Shown: positions 55,377-64,000 of the stretch, one piece after another
How positions within the stretch are numbered: the stretch's first letter is position 1
Layout of the letters: every line of letters begins with the position of its first letter
Source: Nicotiana tabacum
Taxonomy: Eukaryota; Streptophyta; Magnoliopsida; Solanales; Solanaceae
Reading direction: 5' to 3'
DNA: 64,000 bases
Assembly (NCBI RefSeq): GCF_000715075.1
Contig: NC_134095.1
Span: forward strand, 65,601,990-65,665,989
The notes under the pieces: model-generated
What the model saw: only the letters and a program-made list of their open reading frames with translations
Databases searched by the model: none
Told to the model about the DNA's origin: nothing
Translations under genes and position numbers: made by a program

Positions 55377-58300
55377 GGAACATTCGCCCTCGAATGTTGA
55401 CTAATGCACTTATCATTATCATAGCCTATAGTCTTTGTGAATACTTTAGTACTCTCCTTGCCATCTAGGCAACTGTCCTGTGAATAAATTTAAAGGCCAG
55501 GGCATTCCCGCCTTTAGGTCTCTTTCCCACACCATGACTTGTGGTTGGAATCCTTCCAATCTTGTAACTGTTGCTACCTTCTATCATGTTGTCTATACGA
55601 CTTTGCCCTTGTAAGTGAGCCTATGCGACACTTCTCTCCTTTTTCCTCTATCTTTTAGCCAATCTCTAGGCCTCACTTTGTAAACATATATAGAGCTTGA
55701 TAAAATGTCCCTCTAGGCATCTATATGTATACTGGAGTTATTTGCTCGGTACTTTGTCGAACTTATGAATATTGTTATATCTTATTTTATAGACCTGGTT
55801 ATCCATTCATATGACTTTACTGCATCTACTATGTCATACTATATCATAACTCTTACTTTGATTTATCGCTACTAAGGTCTGCAACTAACTACGGGTTACT
55901 CTCGTTACTTATCCCTAAGACTGATGGTCTAATCTCATTTGTTGAACTTTTATCCATGTATTGTTGATTCACCTTAATATTGATTCATCATCTCTTATGT
56001 AACTTGATCTCTTATGTAACACCGCCGCTAGGGCTCGCATCTCATCGGGGCATTTGGAGTAATTAAATTGATCCACCTAGGGGTGATACTATACTTCCAT
56101 AACCGTGATTTATAGTATCCCAATGTGACTCACCTTATATGGGCATTTTAGCCCCTTACAACTCATGAAATCCTGTTCAAGTCATTACTCAATTGAAGGC
56201 CCATATGTCATCCGTTATCTATCACAATCACACCCTCATTCTACTGTCACGGCAACATTCCATCTCTTCTAAATGCTACTTGTCTTAGACTCTTTTGAGT
56301 TCAGTCAGGCTATATTGAGCTTTCTATAACTTAGAGGATCCATTAGCTCCCTTGTTTTCACGAGCTTAATTCCGAGGACTTGTGCATTTTTGTCATCTTC
56401 TCACTTGCCCTTTTTTTATCCTTGCTCCTGTCTTTCTAAAACCTTGTCATTCTATCATACTTTAGCTTGCGACCGATTTCCTTATGCTTTTCTAGAACAT
56501 CGAGACATCACATCATCTCTTACTCTTATTTCACTCTCTAATTAGACCTTTCGGTACTTAGAAACCATAGGCTAGAAAGTATGCCATTGACAACACTTCT
56601 ATCATTCTTGGATACTGAATCCTCGCGCTTCTAGCCCCTTATCCATAGTATGGACTATTCATAACCTTCTATATTTGAGTATCTTGTACGTTGTTCACCT
56701 TTTTCCTACTTACCTTAAAATATTGCCTCACATTCTTCTATCTCTTTCATAACCTTCCTTCCACATAGGCATAATTTATCTCCACAACCTGAAGCTTTAT
56801 TATAATACTTGCACATTTGCTGCATACTCAATCCGATGGGAGCTTCATACTAACTTCTTATGAGGCTGGTACTCTTCAGTTGGCTTCATCGTAGAGCCAT
56901 TATAAAATATAGCTACTGTACTATCTCTCTTATACCTCTACTATTTAAGAGTGAACTTGAGGTCTATAATTCTCTTAGTCCACTCCTGTTTTACTTAGTT
57001 GATGGAACTCTTCAGTTTTCTCTTCTTTCTGATCAGCCTTTATGTAGGCTTATGCTATCTTCTGATCTACAGCACCTGGTATTAGTTATTACTTTAGTCT
57101 TTCATAGGCGCTGGGGGATATTCATGATAAAATCCTTTAACAATTTAATCCTTCGTCTATGACCTGGACTCAATTCTTTCTTTTAATGTATACTAGAATC
57201 ATCTAAGGCTGTATATGTTGCAGGTATAAAACTCCAAACTCTTAAGTGCGTTCAAAACGTCACCAACTCGGGATCATTGATCGAATAATTCCTTTCATTC
57301 CTTCTTAGCTTTCTTTAACGTAAGCTATTACTTTTCCTGGTCTTTCTGCCCCTTGTTGCGTGCATAGTTACCTTATCTTAGATCCCACACATGCCAAAGT
57401 TTTCATACAACTCGTATGATCTCGAATATTACTTTTAATTTTACTTCCCGTTCATTAGCTATGGTAGGTGCCACTTTCCTTTGGAGTGCTTACAATATTG
57501 TTGTGAGACTGTTGTTACACGACCATTTCCTCTTTAGGTCATTGTGCTTAGGTTGAAGCCTTTTTCCTTATTTCCTCAGCTAGTCTTTCGTTGTAGTACT
57601 TAGGGAGAACCCTTGACTCTTGTAAAGTTGTGAGCTTATTACAGACCTTTTGATGTCCTTCATTGCCTATAATTGTTCATAGTTGCTTACCTTCTTGCCC
57701 TTGTGCTTGTAGGGTTGCTTCTGAACTGATATTTTAATTGTCTCCCCGGTGGCACTCTCTTTTATTCCCATAACATTCATACGGTACCTTTAACTACCAT
57801 GACTCCTATTTGAATATATCTCAAGTATTATAATGACATTCCTACAAGGCTGAATTCTCCATGTTAAGGTTCACTATATTTATCTTGCATGATCTGCTGA
57901 TTTGTCTGTAACCTCTTGTCTAGTCATGACTAGGCTCTTCCTGAATCAACTAATAACTACTCGTTGGCCGATTCTCATATACATATTCTGCGTAACCTTT
58001 CTTAGTTTATTTCCTTTGTTTTATCTTACCTCTAGCACTAGCTTCTTATTTATCAAAAACATCCCGGGCAGGAACCCTTACTTCCTTTTCTTTACGTCAT
58101 GCTTACATAATGTTCTGGAATCATAGCATATCTATAACATTTGAATAAGTTCAATCCCATCCCTTTCTCATTTTATCGCATTCTTCTTTTACCATTCCAT
58201 GGTTACTAGATCCACTTAATTCTGACTTAATGCCACACTTTTCCATATTCCCCCCTTTAGGGGAGTACTAAGAGTTGGAGCTATGACGACCTGCCTATAG

Positions 58301-59733
58301 ATGTTTTTCCTTTTTATCTTTGGCGTCCTTTCACATCATCAATGAACCTTACTCGCCTTGGTGTAACTGGCACATACAGTCCCTTAAGCTTAACTTTGCT
58401 CACATTTCTTGCTTTAGGGAAGCATCTTCCTGAGTGACCATTCCCTGAGTTCATCATGGATCTTCTTCTGTTGTCTATTCTATTATCGCTAGAACGCAAT
58501 TTGAAACTCTCATGATGCTAACTATTATCAAATCACTCAGTCCCTAATTCAATTTTAGTTTATCTTGTTCACCAGTCCATACTAATTTCTATTACTCTAG
58601 GGATTAGCTTTTCCTTCTGTTAATCACGTTAGAGTTGCGAACTAATTTCTCGAAATGAGGATATGACTGTATGGCCTATACTCTTTTGTTATCTTATGGC
58701 CTATCACCTTTCGTCTCTTTCTTCATTTGATTATAGATTCTGTAACACTCTACCGTTGTCATCCATGTATCACATCTCACTCATAAATCTTCCTTATCTC
58801 TCTTCTCATTACTCTTCTAATATTTTTGCCTATCCCTTTCTTGTGAAAACTTCAACACAACATTCTTTTGCTTTTAGCTCTCCTTTCTTCACTCATCGGC
58901 TCTTCAGGTTGCTCAATGTCCTCACTCTACTAGGGACGAGAGTCATACTAAGGTAATATTTATCCCTTCCAGGCTTTCAGTGCCTATCTTTGTAGTGTTC
59001 ATATCTAGTTGTACTATTTTAGAGTGCAACATCTGGGTATCTCATGAGGAGATGTCAATTAACACAAACAATCCATCCATCATTTTGGGTTACTTCAACC
59101 CCAGCCGAATCCTGATATCATGTCCTCCTCTTATACTACTTTTGTTAACCCCCATAGGGCATAACTGGAATGGGTGTGACCAATTGTACATACCTCTGTT
59201 ACTATTAAAGGTAACTCAAAATGCTTATATCTCTCTTCCTAAGTTGAAAATACCGATAATCTTCATTAACTGGGTACCTTTTACCCTTTTTTACCTTGCT
59301 TCTATTACTTGCTAGGACTTATGGCTACTTTCTGATTCTCTTTTTCCTTTTTATCGTAAAAGTGGATAGGCATTATTGCCTTAGGGATCCTTATCAAGAA
59401 TCTTACACATCTTAGTATATACATGATCTGCTAAGTACCTCATATTTATCCATCATAAGCATGATGCAAAAATCTAGTTCTTCTAACTCAACTCTTCCAC
59501 AACTATATCTTTTACCACCTGTCTTTCTAGATGTAGGAATCATCGTATTATGAATAAGATAGAGTTTAGGAAATTGAGTTCTTACAACTGAGCTCTACCA
59601 CATGATCTAGAGTAAGAAGAAAGAGTGACAGTCCTAAATGCCTTGTAGCCTCCTTCTTATAAGTGTGGTGCACAACACACCCACAAACAAGACTCTACTA
59701 GATACGGCTTGTAGACTCTCTAGGACATAACTA
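55377..59733 (-). mobile_element. Internal region of element E, no coding capacity seen
   Basis: 4.4 kb, very rich in C and T on the plus strand (purine-rich RNA sense). The longest frames are about 110 residues, with no retroelement motif. The end next to the 3' LTR matches element D 1-695 inverted. The end next to the primer site resembles element C. This looks like a non-autonomous derivative rather than a decayed polyprotein, because not even scattered pol motifs can be read. Confidence 0.6.
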
Positions 59734-59744
59734 CTCTGATACCA
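59734..59744 (-). other. Primer binding site of element E
   Basis: TGGTATCAGAG on the minus strand, 4 nt from the LTR; initiator tRNA-Met type. Confidence 0.85.
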
Positions 59745-59748
59745 CTTT

Positions 59749-60513
59749 TGTCACGACCCAAACCAATGGGCCGCGATGGGTACCCCATACCTTACCACAC
59801 TAAGTACCAACATAACGTATCTTTTCATGTAATATTTTCATAGATAATGAGCCGAAAGGATGTCGTGAGATAAGTAGAATACAACATGTGATACCAACTT
59901 ACACATAAGACATACGGGCCTATAAGACCAAAATAACCACTCGTATACTGAACATAGGCCGGCAAGGCCATACAATCTTTTACGTACATGACATCTGTCT
60001 ACAAGCCTCTAAGAATACATAATTTTCATAAAGATCAGGACAGAGTCCCGCCATACCAAACAATACACGTCTAAATTATACTAAGCAAACAAGCAACTTT
60101 GAAGAAAATGGAGCGCACCAACATCTTCCGCTGAGCTGATAGCCTACTTGGAGGGCTCTCGACCTGTCTATCGGGACCTGCAGGCATAAAACGCAGCGTC
60201 CCCAAGCAAAAGAGAAAACAGTACGAATAATTTACCAAGTATGTAACGCACATAAATAAGCACATAACAGACATGGAAGAAATATAGAGTAAATGACTCA
60301 ACCTGTAAGTCTGGATAACTCTGTAATTCATGAAATAATTACAGTGTCATGCATATTCATATGAATTTCATGTCGTGCATAGGTACATGTGTTCATAACA
60401 TCATCAAGCCTCTGAGGGCATCCCATCATATAATCTCGGTCACTGTGGGAAAAATCATCAACGTATACCAACTGATCAGGTGGTGGTGCGTATATAACGC
60501 CATAATCTTTCCC

Positions 60514-60551
<38 letters not shown>

Positions 60552-61614
60552 ATATAACGTCATCTGGTCATGGGTCAATGTGCATGTATAAATGCATGAA
60601 ATACATTTGAAATACGTTAATAAAATCTCTCGGTATGTCATAAGACCATTTTGCCTCTGATTAATATCATGAAATAAACTTTACCAACTTACATATTTTT
60701 GAGACCCATGAACAGATGATAGAATATATGACACATGGGGAATCAAGAACATAAGTATCTATAGTATTTCTATGAATAGAGTCATTTATGAAAGTTGTGC
60801 ATTTGTTCGTTTCATTTGTATAAAATATGGATCATGCCAAAAGGAAAGAAGGGATAGCCTTAACATACCTAGAGTAGAGAAAAATCCGTATGATATTTCT
60901 GGAAAAGGTTCCACCTTATTCCCTTAGAATCGCAAAATCTCAAGTTGCTAATGATTTTAATAATTTTTATTGAATTTTTTTGTAGGAATTTGAAGAATCA
61001 CGTTGCTAGTGTAAGGTTTAGAATCTGATTTTAAGTGTTTTGAGAATGAAATTTGTTGAAAGGTTATAAGAATGACTAATGTTTGATGTAGTGTTATTGT
61101 ATTCAAGACTTTAGAAATGAAATGTCTTTTAACTATCATACTAAGTTGCCACCTAATCAACAATGACTAAGAGTCATGTGTTTGATTTAGTGGCTTGCTA
61201 CGTGGGAGTAGGGTGGGATTTTTATCTTATCCAATAATTAATTAACTAATTAGGTAATATTCCGCTATCCGGTACTTAACCAATTACCCATATAATTAAG
61301 AATTGTCTCAAATTATTAAAATTTTACTTATTTTTAATACACTTTATACACCCTACTATCATGGTCATATAGTATCTTATATGGTACTAGATCATAAATA
61401 TTGGGTATTATCGCTCGGCCCGCATTTTATCCAATATGCCAAACTTGGATGAAAAATTATTTTCTTTGACTTGCTTCCCCTCTCACCTTCACGAATTTAC
61501 TCATCACTTGTTTGAAATAGCTTGATGCTTATAATGCAAAAATAATCTCATTCCCGAAATTACATCGATTAACTGAAGACGAAACTTTAACATATGAAAA
61601 CATGGGGTGTAACA
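59749..61614 (-). repeat. 5' LTR of element E (1866 bp)
   Basis: On the minus strand it starts TGTTACACCCC and ends GGGTCGTGACA. It matches element D 764-2310 inverted. It includes a (TA)n(TG)n microsatellite at 60513-60554. Confidence 0.88.
60513..60554. repeat. (TA)n(TG)n microsatellite
   Basis: About eight TA followed by about eleven TG dinucleotides. It is absent from element D and shorter in the other LTR of E, so it expanded after insertion. Confidence 0.85.
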
Positions 61615-62110
61615 TACCCAGCATTGTTTGGGCCTTCAATAACTCTTACACAGCATACCCATGCCTTCAACAAAGAACCACATTCAATACATGACAGGGA
61701 GTCCACCGAGGAGTCCAAAGCCAATTTACTCAACCACATGGCACCAAGTGTTTCACCATTTAAATCAGCCAATTCAAGTACACAGCACATAATAAGGGGA
61801 AGTAGAGTGAATAGGAATAGTTTAAGATTGAGGGAGCGACTAAGGACCAAGCCCTAGTGTGTCAGAGTTCACAAGGGTCTCAATTAGACTCCGAGCAGTG
61901 CTTACACTAGGGAGGCCAACAATAGAACCAAGGTAGCCTTGGCTTTTAGCCGGCTATGAATGAAGAGTTCAAAATAGCATAAGTTTCAAGTAAGGACAAT
62001 GGACAAAGGTTAGGGGATACATTCATATCCTAAAGTAGACATAGGCAAATTGAGCATATAGAATAGCCAGTCAAGCAGGGTCCTAGGACTTGTTCAAGAT
62101 AACTTCAATC
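61615..62110 (-). repeat. Probable continuation of the Ogre A LTR
   Basis: Weak similarity to Ogre B LTR at about 49000-49850 (for example CAGAGTTCACAAGGGTCTC versus TAGAGTTCAAAGGGTTCTC, and GGTAGCCTTGGCTTTTAGCCGGCTA versus the TTGCAGCTGGCTAA block). The right boundary with element F is not sharp. The 87-residue frames on both strands here are not supported as genes. Confidence 0.45.
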
Positions 62111-62403
62111 ATAAAGAGCCTCCCTTAATCATATCCTAATAGTTAGCCCCTTCCCGATTAGCCCTGATAGCTCGGGATCGAGCCTATGCATCATCCTCGA
62201 GGCCCCTCATCGGTCAGTCCGAGGCCCAAATAGTAAACCCCCCCCCCCTCGTTCAATTATAATTCCATTTTAGCTCGCATTTCCTCTTTATTCTTCACAT
62301 ATCTAGCATCAACTGCTTAACAACTAGCATAAAAATAGATCACGTATTTTTAGAGTCCCATCAACAAATTTAATTGTTATTACCATTTTCACGGTAAACA
62401 GTT

Positions 62404-62422
62404 TGGCGCCCATCGTGGGGCT
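62404..62422 (+). other. Primer binding site of element F (tRNA-Lys type)
   Basis: TGGCGCCCATCGTGGGGCT, 3 nt after the LTR end. It is complementary to the 3' end of plant tRNA-Lys (which would give TGGCGCCCACCGTGGGGCT), with one transition. Confidence 0.75.
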
Positions 62423-62861
62423 AAAAATAATAGTGATTATTTTCCTGTTGGTTTCATCACACAACGCAATTCACACTTTTTCTTGTCCATGATCTTCAAT
62501 TTCAGGTCAAACTGTTTGGCTCAGTAAATAGAGTTGAGAACGACAACCTTGAAAACCACGGAGAAAATGGTGCGGCTATTTCAATCGTTGGCGCTCCACC
62601 ACAGAACCCCGATAATGTACCTTGACCGATTCCAGCGGATGCGGGTTTACAAGGTGCATATAAGGTCGACGAAACCTCACACACCGACATGAGCATACAA
62701 CATGGCGACCAATAGAAAGCCCAAAAAACCCCAGCTCGGGAAGTTAGTCTTCATGTTATTTTTGAAATGTTGCGGGCACAACAGCTGGATATCTCTCACC
62801 TGCAAAGGCGCCCGAAGACTCCCAGCACAATAGCACCAGAAGCTACTCCCCGTCCGAACAG
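62423..62861 (+). pseudogene. Element F leader and decayed gag start
   Basis: Fragments such as NRVENDNLENHGENG and then FEMLRAQQLDISHLQRRPKT can be read with stops between them; they fit the N-terminal, poorly conserved part of this gag type. The first codon is not clear. Confidence 0.5.
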
Positions 62862-63709
62862 GTGCCTGAGAGATCCAGCAACAACGGATCGGTAGCCGAT
62901 CCTGCCATCGTAAAAATGCTCGAGGACCTCACAAAAAGGATCAAGTCAGGTGAGAAAATAATAGCAGCCAACGACAAAAAGGTCGAAACCTATAACTTCA
63001 GGGTCGACCAAATCCCCGTCGCACCCCCAGTCCTGAAAGGTGTAGGTTCAAAGAAGTTTGTGCAACGGTCGTTGGGTTCCCAGAGGAAGCAGCTCCGAAA
63101 CCCATTCTAAAGAAGTTCAGAATGCTAGAACTCCCAAAATACAATGGGACCTCATATCCCAACAAAAACGTCACTGCCTACACGTACGCAGTAAAGGGCA
63201 ACGACATAAAATGTGACGAGATCGAGTCCGTCTTACTGAAGATGTTCAGAGAAACACTCTCGAAGGGGGACATAATGCAGTATCACAACCTAGCTCCCAA
63301 CTCCATAGACTCATTTGCCATGCTAGCAGACTCCTTCATAAAGGCACATGTCGGTGCCATCAAAGTAGTGACAAGGAAGTCCGACGTATTCAAGATTAAG
63401 CAGAGGGAGAATGAAATGCTGCGAGAATTCAAATCCTGATTTCAAATGGAACGAATGGAACTACCCCCGATCTCCGACGACTGGGTGGTGCAGGCCTTCA
63501 CTCAAGGCCTGAATGAACGAAGCTCGGTGTCCTCAAGGCAGCTAAAAGAGAATTTGATCGAGCATCCCACCGTAACCTGGTCGGACGTCCCCAACCGAGT
63601 GGACTCTTGGCGAAGGAGTCGAAACCGAACAAAGAGAGGTAACAGCTGTACCCCGAAGATAGGAGGAATTCCTCGAGACACAATCCGCCTCTCAACGATC
63701 GATTGGTAA
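62862..63709 (+). pseudogene. Element F gag, core region
   Basis: The frame 62862-63110 has SSNNGSVADPAIVKMLEDLT and a Lys-rich stretch. After a frameshift, 63122-63439 has MLELPKYNGTSYPNKNVTAY, DEIESVLLKMFRETLSKGD and NSIDSFAMLADSFIKAHVGA. A TGA at 63437-63439 interrupts what is otherwise a continuous frame with 63446-63709 (MERMELPPISDDW, VQAFTQGLNERSSVSSRQLK). This is the Retrotrans_gag domain. The in-frame TGA lies where a CGA (Arg) is usual, a C-to-T change. Confidence 0.85.
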
Positions 63710-64000
63710 ACCGAGGACAGAACCTTGGGGACTCGTCAACAGAGGTGGATTTGATGGGGCCAACGGGGGCACCTTGCCTATTAGAACACAATTTCAATGT
63801 CGATGTATCGGTCATCGTGATCGCCATCAGCAAAACAAAGGACACCAAATGGCCCAGGACTATTCAATCGGATCCCTCCCAGAGGAATCACAACTTGGTA
63901 TATGAACTTCATAACATGCACGACCATATGACCGGATACTGCCACCAGCTCTGAGAGAAAATAGCCAGGCTACTCAATAAAAGTCACCTCCGAGAATTTT
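63703..64000 (+). pseudogene. Element F gag, distal part (runs off the window)
   Basis: In a third frame, WPRTIQSDPSQRNHNLVYEL, then HDHMTGYCHQL, a stop, and ARLLNKSHLREF. This is the zinc-knuckle-like region that follows the core in this gag family (the usual Cys/His pattern is partly lost). Confidence 0.7.

Larger units (their letters stand above)
54044..61614 (-). mobile_element. Element E: non-coding LTR retrotransposon, same family as element D
   Basis: On the minus strand: complete 5' LTR 59749-61614, tRNA-Met primer site, 4.4 kb internal region, polypurine tract, 3' LTR 54044-55362. The 3' LTR lacks the part matching 59749-60335 (about 587 bp), so the left end has been deleted and no target duplication can be seen. 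The internal DNA has no recognisable gag or pol. It lies in the LTR of Ogre A. Confidence 0.78.
62111..64000 (+). mobile_element. Element F: 5' end of a plus-strand Ty3/gypsy element
   Basis: The LTR end at 62400 (ACGGTAAACA) is followed by a tRNA-Lys-type primer site, a leader, and gag, running off the right edge. The start of the LTR is uncertain, somewhere near 62.1 kb. The gag is in pieces, so the copy is defective. Confidence 0.75.

Noticed and set aside
56860..57162. A 100-residue frame in element E internal DNA, hydrophobic and Leu-rich
   Set aside because: C/T-rich DNA gives Leu/Ser/Phe/Pro-rich frames by composition; no motif and on the antisense side of the element.
61587..61857. 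Two 87-residue frames on opposite strands
   Set aside because: They span the junction of element E and the Ogre A LTR remnant; no homologous frame in the other LTR copies.

Overview
This is plant nuclear DNA made almost entirely of transposable elements, with no recognisable host gene. LTR ends and primer sites of the kinds seen here (for example TGTAATGACCCGAAGGGTC), together with Ogre/Tat-type Ty3/gypsy elements, point to Solanaceae, most likely Nicotiana. That species guess is inference; the transposon content is seen directly.

The layout is a Russian doll. The outer host is an old Ogre-like Ty3/gypsy element on the minus strand, called Ogre A. Its pieces run from beyond the left edge to about 62.1 kb. 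Into it went: element C (2311-10369, a large non-coding LTR element, itself cut at its left end by element D at 1-2310); a solo LTR at 19223-22046; a 487-bp TRIM at 22569-23055; a hAT DNA transposon at 24110-28030; a second Ogre-like element, Ogre B, at 28210-51785, which carries its own nested solo LTR at 30739-33458; element E at about 54044-61614; and element F, another gypsy element on the plus strand, from about 62.1 kb to the right edge. Target-site duplications support most steps: CATTAGAG for the hAT, CTAAT for the TRIM, AAAGT for the solo LTR in Ogre B, and ACGTT/ATGTT for Ogre B. Ignoring Ogre B and the hAT rejoins the interrupted reading frame of Ogre A ORF1.

Both Ogre copies have the Ogre/Tat architecture: very long LTRs (4.5 kb in B), a primer site resembling tRNA-Arg, an extra ORF1 upstream of gag, then gag, protease, an intron-like gap, reverse transcriptase, RNase H, a second archaeal-type RNase H, integrase, and a long 3' untranslated region with tandem repeats. 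Both copies are pseudogenes with stops and frameshifts. They have lost different catalytic residues.

The most interesting signal is not a gene. The tandem arrays in the 3' untranslated regions of both Ogre copies consist of hairpin units in which the loop is nearly constant while the two stem arms change together (for example GAGTC/GACTC, GAGGC/GCCTC, GAAGC/GCTTC, GGGAC/GTCCC). The same design, with other sequences, recurs in the two solo LTRs and in a second hairpin near the integrase end. Either RNA or DNA hairpins are under selection here, or a replication mechanism copies one arm onto the other. A second notable signal is a plant snRNA-type promoter (USE plus TATA at the Pol II snRNA spacing) inside both LTRs of the TRIM.
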